Origin: Pseudomonadota bacterium
Lineage (GTDB): Bacteria > Pseudomonadota > Gammaproteobacteria > Burkholderiales > Burkholderiaceae_F
Length of the DNA: 64,000 nucleotides
Assembly (NCBI GenBank): GCA_029778535.1
Contig: JAKOQB010000005.1
Location: forward strand, 186,001 to 250,000
Direction: 5' to 3'
Shown: in pieces, positions 36,005-44,581 of the stretch
Numbering within the stretch: position 1 is the first letter of the stretch
Layout: every line of letters begins with the position of its first letter
Translations under genes and position numbers: made by a program
The notes under the pieces: model-generated
Seen by the model: only the letters and a program-made list of their open reading frames with translations
What the model was told of the DNA's origin: nothing
The model's database searches: none

Positions 36005-36032
36005 TCAATCCTGAATCCTGAATCCTGAATCC
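36005..36032. repeat. Tandem heptad repeat (unit TGAATCC), single arm
   Basis: Four direct units, TCAATCC then TGAATCC three times, lie in the 45-base gap between the aldehyde dehydrogenase stop and the SDR start. No inverted arm accompanies them, unlike the arrays at 4209, 13174 and 58696. The unit shares the ATCC core of the other heptads. Confidence 0.9.
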
Positions 36033-36037
36033 GCGCC

Positions 36038-37510
36038 TCACCCGTGCCTGATGGCGATCGTCTTCAGCGTCGTGAATCCGAGCAGCGCCTCGAAGCCCTT
36101 CTCCCGCCCGTAGCCGCTCGACTTCACGCCGCCGAAGGGCAGCTCGATGCCGCCGCCGGCGCCGTAGTTGTTGATGAACACCTGCCCGCTTCTCACCTTG
36201 CGCGCCACGCGCAACGCGCGCGCGCCGTCGCGCGTCCACACGCCGGCGACCAGTCCGTACAGCGTGCCGTTGGCGATCCGCAGCGCGTCGTCCTCGCTGT
36301 CGAACGGCATCGCCGCCAGCACCGGGCCGAAGATCTCCTCTTGCGCCAGCTTGTGCGTCGGCGGCACGTCGCGCAGCAGTGTGGGCGCCTGGAAGAAGCC
36401 GGTCTGCGGCGCGTCCTCGACGACGTGCCCCTGCGCCGCGACGGGAATCCGGTCGACCTGCGCCTGCGACAGGTAATCCCACACGCGCTGCAACTGCGAG
36501 CGGCGGATCAGTGGGCCGACGTCGAGGTCTGCAAGCGCGGGCCCGACCTTCAGCCGCGACATCACGTCGCCGACGCGCGCGACGAGCTCCTCGTAGTTCG
36601 CGCGCTCGGCGAGCAGCCGGCTGCCGGCCGAGCAGGTCTGCCCCGCGTTCTGCACGATCGCGTTGACGACCACCGGCACCACTTCGTCGAGATTGGCGTC
36701 GGCGAACACGATCTGCGGCGACTTGCCGCCCAGCTCGAGCGTGACGGGGCAGTGGTGCTTCGCGGCCGCCTGCGCGACCGCGGTGCCGGTGACCGGCGAC
36801 CCGGTGAACGAGATGTGATCGATGCCGCCGTGCGCCGCGAGCGCCGCGCCGGCCTCGTTGCCGTAGCCGGTCACGATGTTCAGCGCGCCGTCGGGAAAGC
36901 CGACCTCGGCCGCCAGTTCAGCCACGCGCAGCAGCGACAGGCACGCGTCCTCCGCCGGTTTGACCACGCACGCGTTGCCGGCGGCGAGCGCCGCGCCGAC
37001 GCTGCGGCCGAAGATCTGCATCGGGTAGTTCCACGGGATGATGTGGCCCGTGACGCCGTGCGGCTCGCGGATCGTCAGCACCGTCATGCCGGTGCTGTAC
37101 GGCATCGTCTCGCCGTGCAGTTTGTCGGCGGCGCCGCCGTAGTACTCGAAGTAGCGCGCCAGCGCGCCGGCATCGGCGCGGCCCTGCTTCAGCGGCTTGC
37201 CGGTGGTGCGCGATTCGAGCCGCGCGAGTTCCTCCGCCTGCGCGGTCACGCGCGCGGACAGTCTCAGCAGCAGCCGCCCGCGCTCGGTCGCGGTGAAGCG
37301 GCCCCAGTCGCCGTTGCCGAATTCGCCGAACGCATTGCGCGCCGCACGCACCGCGGCGTCGATGTCGGCCGCGTTGCCGCGCGCGATCTTCGCGAACGGC
37401 GCACCAAAGGACGGATCGACCACGTCGATCGATTGACCCGATTGTGCCGCGATCCAGCGATTGCCGATGAAGTGATGCCGCCCTTCGGTGGGCGTCCAGC
37501 CGCCGTCCAT
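36038..37510 (-). CDS. NAD(P)-dependent aldehyde dehydrogenase family protein
   Basis: A 490-residue class 1/2-type aldehyde dehydrogenase. Catalytic residues are N161 (PWNYP), E259 (LELGGKSP) and C293 (NAGQTCSAGSR). The oligomerisation end is YGREKGFEALLGFTTLK. These enzymes act on many aldehydes, so the substrate cannot be read off. It is first of a two-gene minus-strand unit with the SDR and diverges from ppa. A role in aromatic or aliphatic alcohol use is a guess from the SDR partner. Confidence 0.93.
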   Translation of the reverse strand: MDGGWTPTEGRHHFIGNRWIAAQSGQSIDVVDPSFGAPFAKIARGNAADIDAAVRAARNAFGEFGNGDWGRFTATERGRLLLRLSARVTAQAEELARLESRTTGKPLKQGRADAGALARYFEYYGGAADKLHGETMPYSTGMTVLTIREPHGVTGHIIPWNYPMQIFGRSVGAALAAGNACVVKPAEDACLSLLRVAELAAEVGFPDGALNIVTGYGNEAGAALAAHGGIDHISFTGSPVTGTAVAQAAAKHHCPVTLELGGKSPQIVFADANLDEVVPVVVNAIVQNAGQTCSAGSRLLAERANYEELVARVGDVMSRLKVGPALADLDVGPLIRRSQLQRVWDYLSQAQVDRIPVAAQGHVVEDAPQTGFFQAPTLLRDVPPTHKLAQEEIFGPVLAAMPFDSEDDALRIANGTLYGLVAGVWTRDGARALRVARKVRSGQVFINNYGAGGGIELPFGGVKSSGYGREKGFEALLGFTTLKTIAIRHG

Positions 37511-37563
37511 GTCGGTCTCCTCACGTCGAGAGCGCGATTATCGGCCGCCGCGATCCGGCTCGC

Positions 37564-37569
37564 TAGAAT
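37564..37569 (+). promoter_or_regulatory. -10-like TAGAAT upstream of ppa
   Basis: TAGAAT lies 26 bases before the ppa ATG in the 85-base gap shared with the divergent aldehyde dehydrogenase gene. No clear -35 box is seen at 16–18 bases. The same hexamer precedes glnB (44210) and hemX (28071). Confidence 0.4.
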
Positions 37570-37595
37570 GACTTCAAACTTCTTGGGGAACCGCA

Positions 37596-38144
37596 ATGAG
37601 CCTGGATCGAGTGCCTTCGGGCCGCGCGCTGCCCGACGACTTCAACGTCGTGATCGAGATTCCCGCGCACGCCGATCCGGTCAAGTACGAGGTCGACAAG
37701 GAATCGGGTGCGCTGTTCGTCGACCGCTTCATCGGCACGTCGATGCACTATCCGTGCAACTACGGCTACATCCCGCACACGATCTGCGACGACGGTGATC
37801 CGGTGGACGTGCTGGTGATCACGCCGTTCCCGCTGCAGCACGGCGTGGTCGTGCGCTGCCGCCCGCTCGGCGTGCTGCTGATGCAGGACGAGGCGGGCGG
37901 CGATTCGAAGCTGCTCGCGGTGCCGATCGACAAGTGCCTGCCCTGGTACAAGCACTGGCGCAAGCCCGAGGACATCGCGCCCGAGCGGCTGGCGCAGATC
38001 CAGCACTTCTTCGAGCACTACAAGGATCTCGAGGCGGGCAAGTGGGTGAAGATCACCGGCTGGGCCGGCCCCGACGAGGCGCGCCGCGAGATCATGGCCG
38101 CGGTCGAGGCGTTCAAGCAGGCGTCGCCGAAGCCGGCGTTCTAG
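37596..38144 (+). CDS. ppa: Inorganic pyrophosphatase, family I
   Basis: A 182-residue soluble enzyme that hydrolyses pyrophosphate and so drives biosynthetic reactions forward. The metal-binding signature DGDPVDV gives D66, D68 and D71, and the conserved KYEVDKESG and YPCNYGYIP segments precede it. The length is typical of bacterial family I enzymes. Its last 32 bases overlap the convergent metallo-beta-lactamase-fold gene, so the two transcripts are antisense at their ends. Confidence 0.96.
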   Translation: MSLDRVPSGRALPDDFNVVIEIPAHADPVKYEVDKESGALFVDRFIGTSMHYPCNYGYIPHTICDDGDPVDVLVITPFPLQHGVVVRCRPLGVLLMQDEAGGDSKLLAVPIDKCLPWYKHWRKPEDIAPERLAQIQHFFEHYKDLEAGKWVKITGWAGPDEARREIMAAVEAFKQASPKPAF

Positions 38145-38865
38145 AAAGCCGTTGCGCCAGCGCGCGCAGCAGCCGCGCGCCGTCGCCGCGCCACGCGGAA
38201 CCATGCATGCACGCGAGCGTCGTCGGGCGCTCGGCGGCGAGACGCTCGAGGATCGCGCCGGTGGCCGGCGCGTGCGCGAAGTAGTCGAGCGGCGCGCGGA
38301 ACGCTTCGCTCGGCTCCAGGATGTCGGCCTCCGTCAGCGCGACTTCGCCGGCGCCGCCCTGCGTGAACAGATCGCCGCACAGGAACGTGCGCGTGCGTTC
38401 TTCCATCATCAGCCCGCTGTCCCAGCCGTGCGGCACGTGCGGCGTGTCGAACCAGCGCACCACGTGGCGGCCCAGCGTCAGCGTTTCGCCGTCGGCGAGC
38501 GCGCGCGGCGCGCGGTCGGCGAGGTCGTTGATCGACACCATCGCTGCGATCTGGCTGCACACCGGCTGCGCGCGCGGCGCGGCGGCAAGCCACTCGTTCA
38601 GCGCGCCGCACTCGTCGGCCTCGACGTGGGAGAAAGCGACGTGGCGCAGCCGCTCGACCGGCATCAGCCGTGCCACCGCGTCGCGCACGAACGGGAACAG
38701 GCGGCGCGGGCCGGTGTGGAACAGCAGCGGCTCGTCGTCGACGATCAGGTACTGGTTGAAGTTGAAGCCGCCGGGCCCGTCCGGAATATCGATCGGCGTG
38801 TTGATGCGGTAGATGCCCTCGGCGATTTCGTGGACGTTGGTGCGGGACTGCGGGTTGGTGATCAT
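38113..38865 (-). CDS. Flavodiiron-type (ODP) metallo-beta-lactamase-fold protein without flavodoxin domain
   Basis: A 250-residue stand-alone MBL-fold protein. Instead of the hydrolase HxHxDH motif it has SHVEADE. The pattern H80, E82, D84 then H146 (in VPHGWDS), D165 (FLCGDLF) and H221 (CMHGSAW) reproduces the six diiron ligands of flavodiiron proteins. This suggests an oxygen-binding di-iron (ODP-like) centre for O2 or NO sensing or reduction, not a hydrolase; activity is inferred. There is no flavodoxin domain, so an external electron donor would be needed. ATG at 38865 has a strong ribosome site. It diverges from an ECF sigma factor across a long palindrome. Confidence 0.8.
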   Translation of the reverse strand: MITNPQSRTNVHEIAEGIYRINTPIDIPDGPGGFNFNQYLIVDDEPLLFHTGPRRLFPFVRDAVARLMPVERLRHVAFSHVEADECGALNEWLAAAPRAQPVCSQIAAMVSINDLADRAPRALADGETLTLGRHVVRWFDTPHVPHGWDSGLMMEERTRTFLCGDLFTQGGAGEVALTEADILEPSEAFRAPLDYFAHAPATGAILERLAAERPTTLACMHGSAWRGDGARLLRALAQRLSRTPASATPA

Positions 38866-38906
38866 GGGAGGCTCCTTTCCTTGGGTTGGCGTTCGATCGA
38901 ACTGCA

Positions 38907-38947
38907 CGAGGAGGTGTAATGATCGGCCGCTTTGTTACACCACCTCG
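38907..38947. promoter_or_regulatory. 13-bp inverted repeat between the ODP gene and the ECF sigma gene
   Basis: CGAGGAGGTGTAA (38907–38919) and TTACACCACCTCG (38935–38947) are inverted with one mismatch and 15 bases between them. Read towards each gene, both arms give TTACACC(A/T)CCTCG, about 33 bases before the sigma GTG and 42 before the ODP ATG. They could be a shared promoter motif for the ECF factor or an operator. A TATGCT at 38968–38973 would place a transcription start at the sigma GTG. Confidence 0.6.
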
Positions 38948-38979
38948 AAAGGAAGAGCGCGGTCGCCTATGCTTACCGG

Positions 38980-39549
38980 GTGCACGAAACGGACGACTCC
39001 GCGGTCGACGATGCGGCGCTGGCGCGCCGCATCGCCGCCGCGCGGCCGGACACCGACGCCGCGGCGGAGGACGAGTTCTGTCGCCGGCTCGCGCCGCGCA
39101 TACGCCTGTATGGTCTGCGCCATCTGCGCGACTCGCATGCGGCGGCCGATCTGGCGCAGCAGGTGCTGATGACGACGCTCGAAGCGCTGCGCAGCGGCAA
39201 GCTGCGCGAACCGGAGCAGGTCGTGTCGTTCGTGTTCGGCACCTGCCGCATGGTTGTGCTGGACCTGAAGCGCACGCACGCGCGGCGGGAGGAGTTGCTG
39301 GCGACCTACGCGGACGACGTGCCGGTCGCCGATGCGCAGAGCGCGCCGCGGCTCGACCATGCGCGGCTCGCACGCTGCCTGCAGGGGCTCGCCGAGCGCG
39401 AGCGCTCGGTGCTCGTGCTGACGTTCTACGACGACCGCGCGGCGAAGGACGTGGCGGCCGAACTGGCGCTGACCGAAGCCAACGTGCGGGTGATCCGCCA
39501 CCGCGCGCTGCAGCGGCTGCGCGATTGCGTCACGGGAGGTTCCTCATGA
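38980..39549 (+). CDS. ECF-type RNA polymerase sigma factor
   Basis: A 189-residue sigma-70 family protein with only regions 2 and 4. Region 2 spans about EDEFCRRLAPRIRLYGLRHL to FGTCRMVVLDLKR, and region 4 covers LAERERSVLVLTFYDD to EANVRVIRHRALQRL. GTG at 38980 is preferred; TTG at 38932 is in frame but lies in the palindrome, and a strong AGGAGG–ATG at 38919 opens a different frame. No ribosome site precedes 38980, so a leaderless mRNA is possible. It overlaps the next gene (ATGA), a zinc-finger anti-sigma candidate. The regulon is unknown. Confidence 0.85.
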   Translation: MHETDDSAVDDAALARRIAAARPDTDAAAEDEFCRRLAPRIRLYGLRHLRDSHAAADLAQQVLMTTLEALRSGKLREPEQVVSFVFGTCRMVVLDLKRTHARREELLATYADDVPVADAQSAPRLDHARLARCLQGLAERERSVLVLTFYDDRAAKDVAAELALTEANVRVIRHRALQRLRDCVTGGSS

Positions 39550-40118
39550 GCTGCGTTGAACCGATCGCGCCGGGCACGCTGATCCAGTACTGGCTGGGCG
39601 AACTCGATCCGCAGCAGGAGGAGGGCGTCGAGCGCCATCTGCTCGGTTGCGCGTCCTGCAGCAGCGAGCTGCAGCAATGGGTCGAGCTGGGCGCGGCGCT
39701 GCGCGCGCTGGCGCGCAGTGGCGCGGTCGCGACCGTGGTCAGCGGCGAATTCGTCGCGCGCATCGCGCGGCGCGGCCTGCGCGTGCGCGAGTACCGGGTG
39801 CCGTGCAACGGCAGCGTGCATTGCACCGTCGCGCCCGACGACGACGTGCTGATCTCGCGGCTCGCCGCGCCGCTTGCGGGCGTGGTGCGGCTCGATCTCA
39901 TCGCGGCGGACGAGGGCGCTGCGGCAGCGACGCGGCTGACCGACATACCGTTCCGCGCCGATGCGGGCGAGGTCGTGCTGGTGCCGCCGATCGAGCGCAT
40001 TCGCGCGCTGCCGCCGTCGACGTCGCGCATGCGGCTGGTCGCGGTCGACGACGGCCGCGAGCGCGTGCTCGGCGAATACGCGTTCATCCACCGGCCGTGG
40101 GGGACGCACTGGGGTTAG
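39546..40118 (+). CDS. Putative zinc-finger anti-sigma factor
   Basis: A 190-residue protein. Near the N-terminus, ELDPQQEEGVERHLLGCASCSSEL carries the HxxxCxxC zinc motif of anti-sigma (zf-HC2/ZAS) domains. No membrane helix is seen, so it is probably cytoplasmic, like ChrR or RsrA types. The ~130-residue C-terminal part is beta-rich and unfamiliar; it could be a sensor domain. Start ATG at 39546 overlaps the sigma stop, the usual coupling of sigma and anti-sigma. Its TAG stop is provided by the left end of the inverted-repeat element at 40116. Confidence 0.78.
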   Translation: MSCVEPIAPGTLIQYWLGELDPQQEEGVERHLLGCASCSSELQQWVELGAALRALARSGAVATVVSGEFVARIARRGLRVREYRVPCNGSVHCTVAPDDDVLISRLAAPLAGVVRLDLIAADEGAAAATRLTDIPFRADAGEVVLVPPIERIRALPPSTSRMRLVAVDDGRERVLGEYAFIHRPWGTHWG

Positions 40119-40364
40119 CCCGGATGTTTCACGAGGTCGCCCCCGTATGGGGTTTTTCTCCAGCTTCGACTCCTGCCTCCAGCGTGCCGGTGGAAGTCCA
40201 GTTCGGCTCGCCGGGGCTACGCGGGCTTGCGCGGCGTCTGCGCGGCCATCTTGCGCTCAAGTGCTCGCCGATGCCACTAGGCATCGGACTGCGCCCGTCT
40301 CGCGCAACCTGGCTCGCGCATGCATCCGCGCAACTCCCGCGTCCCTCGTGAAACATCCGGGCTA
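40116..40364. mobile_element. MITE-like element, 249 bp with 21-bp perfect terminal inverted repeats
   Basis: Bases 40116–40136 (TAGCCCGGATG...CGAGG) are an exact inverted copy of 40344–40364. The outermost TA on each side could be a TA target duplication, as with IS630/mariner-type MITEs, leaving 19-bp inverted ends. There is no coding frame inside; a subterminal hairpin CCGATGCC/GGCATCGG is present. The element lies exactly between two convergent genes, and its terminal TAG forms the stop codon of each. It probably also acts as a bidirectional terminator. Confidence 0.75.
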
Positions 40365-41219
40365 GCGCCGCCGGTAGCTCGCGACGTTCAGCGCCAGCCC
40401 GCTCAGCACGAGCGCTGCGCCGGCGAGCTTCCACCAGTGGGCCGGCTCGCCGAGCAGCCACACCGCGCACGACATGCCGACGATCGGCACCAGCAGCGTA
40501 AAGGGCGCGATCAGCGCGGCGGGATAGCGGCGCAGCAGCCAGGCCCAGATGCCGAACGCGAGCAGCGTGGTCGGCCAGGCCTGAAAGGCGATGCCGATCC
40601 ATTGCGGCGCGCCGAGCGATCGCGTTGCGTGAAGCGCGCGGTCCGGCCCTTCGATCAGCAGCGCGACCGGCAGCATCAGCGCGGCGGCGAACGCGCTCGC
40701 CCATACGACGACCGCGAGCGGCTCGCCGCGCACGCCCTTGACGATGAGGTTCGCGGTCGCCCACGACGCGGCCGCCGCCAGCACCAACAGCAGGCCGACG
40801 CGCGTGCCGCCGCCCGGCAGGTGCAATCCCACCAGCGCGATGCCGCCCGCGGCGAGCAGCGCACCCGCCAGTTGCGCCGGCCGCGGCCGCTCGTGCGCGA
40901 TCAGCGCCGCCAGTCCGATCGTGAAGAAGGCCTGCACCTGGATCACCAGCGACGCCAGCCCGGTCGGCATGCCGACCGCGATGCCGGTGAACAGGAACGA
41001 GAACTGCAGCGCGAACGCGAACAGTCCGTACGCCGCCAGATGCCACCACGGCGTGCGCGGCCGCGCGACGAAGTAGATCGTGGGCACCGCCGCGAGCGCG
41101 AAGCGCAGACAGGTCAGCGTCAGCGGCGGCACGTCGTTCAGGCCCCAGCGGATGACGATGAAGTTGAAACCCCAGATTGCGACCATCAAGAGAGCCGCGG
41201 CGAGATGGAGCGGTTTCAT
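40362..41219 (-). CDS. EamA/DMT-superfamily transporter
   Basis: A 285-residue protein with about ten membrane helices in two repeated EamA domains (from LAAALLMVAIWGFNFIVIRWG and from LLLVLAAAASWATANLIVK). The family includes O-acetylserine/cysteine and other metabolite exporters; the substrate here is unknown. The second half ends in LAGAALVLSGLALNVAS. The final RRR and the TAG stop coincide with the end of the MITE-like element. It lies downstream of the acyltransferase gene on the same strand, with a REP-like repeat between. Confidence 0.9.
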   Translation of the reverse strand: MKPLHLAAALLMVAIWGFNFIVIRWGLNDVPPLTLTCLRFALAAVPTIYFVARPRTPWWHLAAYGLFAFALQFSFLFTGIAVGMPTGLASLVIQVQAFFTIGLAALIAHERPRPAQLAGALLAAGGIALVGLHLPGGGTRVGLLLVLAAAASWATANLIVKGVRGEPLAVVVWASAFAAALMLPVALLIEGPDRALHATRSLGAPQWIGIAFQAWPTTLLAFGIWAWLLRRYPAALIAPFTLLVPIVGMSCAVWLLGEPAHWWKLAGAALVLSGLALNVASYRRR

Positions 41220-41230
41220 GCGCTATTCGT

Positions 41231-41297
41231 GTCATACCCGCGAAAGCGGGTATCCAGCCGGCCCGCCGTTGCTCAAATTTCCCGGCGCAGGAATGAC
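41231..41297. repeat. REP-like hairpin element between the acyltransferase and EamA genes
   Basis: ATACCCGC (41234–41241) and GCGGGTAT (41246–41253) pair around a GAAA tetraloop, and the element closes with GGAATGAC near 41290–41297. The outer GTCAT and ATGAC ends are inverted copies. It belongs with the repeats at 31408–31507 and 44582–44675. Confidence 0.8.
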
Positions 41298-41307
41298 AAG
41301 CGAAGCT

Positions 41308-42462
41308 TCATTCGTGTCCATCGCGAAACACCCGGTGCTCGTTCAGCTCGTCGATCGCGTGCGCGACGCTGTCGCGCTCCTGCGCGAGAAAGTGTCGCAC
41401 CGCCTCGAACATGCCCGCGTGCGCGAGCCAGTGCGCGGAGTACGTCGGCACCGGATCGAGCCCGCGCGCGATTTTGTGCGCACCCTGCGCGCCGCCCTCG
41501 AAGACCCGCAGCCTGCGTTCGAGCGCGAACTCGATCATCTGGTAGTAACAGCACTCGAAGTGCAGACACGGCACGTGCTCGAGCGCGCCCCAGTAGCGGC
41601 CGTAGAGGCTGCGGTCGTCGAACACGCCGAGCGCGGCGGCGATCGGCACGCCTTCGCGCGCGGCCACGACCAGCAGCAGATGCGCCGGCATCGCCGCGCC
41701 GATGCGGCGGAAGAAATCGAGATTCAGGTATGGCGTCGACCCGTGCGCCCGGTACGTCGCGCGATAACAGCGATGGAAGAACCTCCAGTCGGCGTCGGTG
41801 ATCTGCGCGCCGACCTTGCGCACGAGTTCCACGCCTTGCTCGGCCACCTTGCGGCGCTCGGCGCGGATCTTCTTGCGCTTCGGCTGCAGCAGGCGCGCGA
41901 GGAACTCGTCGAAGTCCGCGTAGCCCGCATTGCGCCAGTGGAACTGCACGCCCCGTCGGACCAGCAGGCCGCGCTGTGACAGCAGCTCGATCTGCGCTGC
42001 CGGTGCCAGCAGCACGTGCAGCGACGACAGCCCGCTCGCCCGCGCATGTGCAACGAGCGCGTCGGCGAGCCGCGCGCGCGCAGCGTCATCCACGGCGAGC
42101 AGCCGCGTGCCGCCGACCGGGCTGAACGGCACCGCGGCGAGCCACTTCGGGTAGTACGCGAGGCCGTGGCGCCGGTACGCCTCGGCCCAGCTCCAGTCGA
42201 ACACGTACTCGCCGTAGGAGTGCGACTTCGCGTAGAGCGGCACCGCGCCGGCGAGTTGGTCTGCGCGCCACAGAGTCAGGTAATTCGGCGCCCAGCCGGT
42301 CGCGGGCGCGGCCGCGCCGCTCTCGTGCAACGAGTGCAGGAAGTCGTAGCGCAGGAACGGATTGGCGTCGGCATCGGCGGCGACGAGCGCGTCCCAAGCG
42401 TGGCGGCCGATCTCGGCGAGGCTCGCGATGATCCGCGTGCGATAATCGCTGCGCACCTTCAA
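41308..42462 (-). CDS. GNAT/FemAB-like acyltransferase family protein (DUF482 type)
   Basis: A 384-residue cytoplasmic protein of the peptidogalycan-biosynthesis/DUF482 family. Recognisable stretches are NPFLRYDFLHSLHESG near residue 35, VFDWSWAEAYRRHGLAYYPKW, LLQPKRKKIRAERRKV, and the C-terminal GALEHVPCLHFECCYYQMIEFAL and EGGAQGAHKIARGL. The fold is that of FemABX/GNAT acyltransferases; the substrate is not known. It diverges from nadE with only 11 bases between start codons, so the promoters must lie within the neighbouring reading frames. Confidence 0.85.
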   Translation of the reverse strand: MKVRSDYRTRIIASLAEIGRHAWDALVAADADANPFLRYDFLHSLHESGAAAPATGWAPNYLTLWRADQLAGAVPLYAKSHSYGEYVFDWSWAEAYRRHGLAYYPKWLAAVPFSPVGGTRLLAVDDAARARLADALVAHARASGLSSLHVLLAPAAQIELLSQRGLLVRRGVQFHWRNAGYADFDEFLARLLQPKRKKIRAERRKVAEQGVELVRKVGAQITDADWRFFHRCYRATYRAHGSTPYLNLDFFRRIGAAMPAHLLLVVAAREGVPIAAALGVFDDRSLYGRYWGALEHVPCLHFECCYYQMIEFALERRLRVFEGGAQGAHKIARGLDPVPTYSAHWLAHAGMFEAVRHFLAQERDSVAHAIDELNEHRVFRDGHE

Positions 42463-42473
42463 AGACCGAATCG

Positions 42474-44099
42474 ATGAGTTCGCACGTCCGGGTCGCCGTC
42501 GCTCAGATCAACTGCACGGTCGGCGACTTCGAAGGCAACAGCCGGCGGATTCTCGACATGGCGCATCGGGCCGCCGAGGCCGGCGCCGACATCCTGCTGA
42601 CTCCCGAGCTATCGCTGAGCGGCTATCCGCCCGAGGACCTGCTGCTGCGGCGCGCATTCTACGCAGCGAGCGACGAGGCGCTCGACAAGCTCGCCGCGCA
42701 ATTGCTGCAGTGGCCGACGCTGCGCGTGATCGTCGGCCACCCGCTGCAGCGCGAAGGGCGCCGCTTCAACGCGGCATCGCTGGTGCACGACGGCGCGGTG
42801 CACGGCACCTACTGCAAGCACGATCTGCCGAACTACGACGTGTTCGACGAGCAGCGTTACTTCACGCCCGACAACCGTCCGTTCGTGTTCGACCTCAAGG
42901 GCACGCGCTTCGGCATCAACATCTGCGAGGACACCTGGTTTCCGTACGCGCCGGAGTGCGCGCGCTCGTCGGGCGCGCAGGTTCTGCTGGTGCCCAACGG
43001 CTCGCCCTTTCACCTCGGCAAGCAGGCGCAGCGGCTCGACGTGATGCGCGCCAACGTGAGCAAGTGTGGACTGGCGCTGGTGTACGCGAACCTGGTGGGC
43101 GGGCAGGACGAGCTCGTGTTCGACGGCGCGTCGTTCGTGCTCGACGGTCACGGCAAGCTCGCGCGCATGGCGCCGCAGTTCGAGGAGGCGCTGCTGGTCA
43201 CCGAATTCGTCGGCGGCGTGCCGCAGCACGGGGCGTGCGCGGATCTCGGCTCCGCGGAAAGCCAGGCCTACCGCGCGCTGGTACTCGGCGTGCACGATTA
43301 CGTGACCAAGAACGGCTTTCCGGGCGCGATCGTCGGGCTGTCCGGCGGCGTCGATTCCGCGCTGACGCTGGCGATCGCGTGCGACGCGCTCGGCCACGAC
43401 AAGGTGCGCGCGGTGATGATGCCGTCGCAGTTCACACGCGACATCTCGTGGCTCGATTCGCGCGAGATGGCGCAGCGCGTGAAGGTCCGCTACGACGAGC
43501 TGCCGATCAAGCCGGTGTTCGACGGCTTTCTCGCCGCGCTGGCGAAGGAGTTCCGCGGCCTGCCGTGGAACACCGCCGAGGAGAACATCCAGGCGCGGAT
43601 CCGCGGCACCTTGTTGATGACGCTGTCGAACAAGTACGGCTCGATCGTGCTGACGACCGGCAACAAGAGCGAGATGGCGGTCGGCTACGCGACGCTGTAC
43701 GGCGACATGGCGGGCGGCTTCGCGGTGATCAAGGACATCCGCAAGACGCTGGTGTACGCGTTGTGCCGCTACCGCAATTCGATCTCCGACGTCATTCCGG
43801 AGCGCATCCTCACGCGCGCACCGAGCGCGGAACTGAAGGCCGGCCAGCTCGACCAGGACAGCCTGCCGCCGTACGACGTGCTCGACGGCATCATCCAGCT
43901 CTACATGGAAGAGGGCCGCGACATCGACGAGGTGATCGCCGCCGGTTATCCGGAGCCCGAGGTGCGGCGCGTGGTGCGGATGATCCGCATGAACGAGTAC
44001 AAGCGGCGCCAGGCGCCGGTCGGTATCCGCGTCACGCACCGAGGCTTTGGGCGCGACTGGCGCTATCCGATCACGAACCGCTTCGTGGAGGAAGGTTGA
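42474..44099 (+). CDS. nadE: Glutamine-dependent NAD+ synthase
   Basis: A 541-residue two-domain enzyme. The N-terminal nitrilase-type glutaminase carries the Glu-Lys-Cys triad (TPELSLSGYP, KHDLPNY, NICEDTWF). The C-terminal synthetase has the P-loop GLSGGVDSAL and TGNKSEMAVGY. It amidates deamido-NAD to NAD. The end is odd: the frame closes with TNRFVEEG, but a second copy of the C-terminal coding segment lies 107 bases on and encodes TNRFREDDAS, nearer the usual family ending. The native 3' end therefore seems displaced by a short insertion. Confidence 0.95.
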   Translation: MSSHVRVAVAQINCTVGDFEGNSRRILDMAHRAAEAGADILLTPELSLSGYPPEDLLLRRAFYAASDEALDKLAAQLLQWPTLRVIVGHPLQREGRRFNAASLVHDGAVHGTYCKHDLPNYDVFDEQRYFTPDNRPFVFDLKGTRFGINICEDTWFPYAPECARSSGAQVLLVPNGSPFHLGKQAQRLDVMRANVSKCGLALVYANLVGGQDELVFDGASFVLDGHGKLARMAPQFEEALLVTEFVGGVPQHGACADLGSAESQAYRALVLGVHDYVTKNGFPGAIVGLSGGVDSALTLAIACDALGHDKVRAVMMPSQFTRDISWLDSREMAQRVKVRYDELPIKPVFDGFLAALAKEFRGLPWNTAEENIQARIRGTLLMTLSNKYGSIVLTTGNKSEMAVGYATLYGDMAGGFAVIKDIRKTLVYALCRYRNSISDVIPERILTRAPSAELKAGQLDQDSLPPYDVLDGIIQLYMEEGRDIDEVIAAGYPEPEVRRVVRMIRMNEYKRRQAPVGIRVTHRGFGRDWRYPITNRFVEEG

Positions 44100-44199
44100 C
44101 CCCCTGCGGTCGCGCCCGCCGCCTCTGGCGGGAGGTGCTGGCTCGCCTCCGGGTCGGGGGCGACTGGCGCTATCCGATCACCAACCGCTTCCGCGAGGA
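44053..44199 (+). repeat. Direct repeat of the nadE 3' end flanking a short GC-rich insert
   Basis: Bases 44053–44092 recur at 44160–44199 with three mismatches (the first 32 bases have one). Both copies encode DWRYPITNRF. The ~67 bases between them contain the present nadE stop and a hairpin CCCGCC/GGCGGG around GCCTCT. The second copy continues in its own frame to EDDAS and a TAG. The arrangement parallels the tRNA duplication at 1336–1503: a gene's 3' end repeated, with a short foldable insert between. The glnB promoter region begins just after it. Confidence 0.9.
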
Positions 44200-44209
44200 T
44201 GACGCAAGC

Positions 44210-44581
<372 letters not shown>

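Noticed and set aside
38919-39545. ATG with a perfect AGGAGG site at 38919, opening a frame through the sigma gene into the anti-sigma gene
   Set aside because: The translation before 39546 is Arg/Gly-rich and unlike any protein, while the +1 frame encodes a clear sigma factor. The strong AGGAGG is part of the palindrome.
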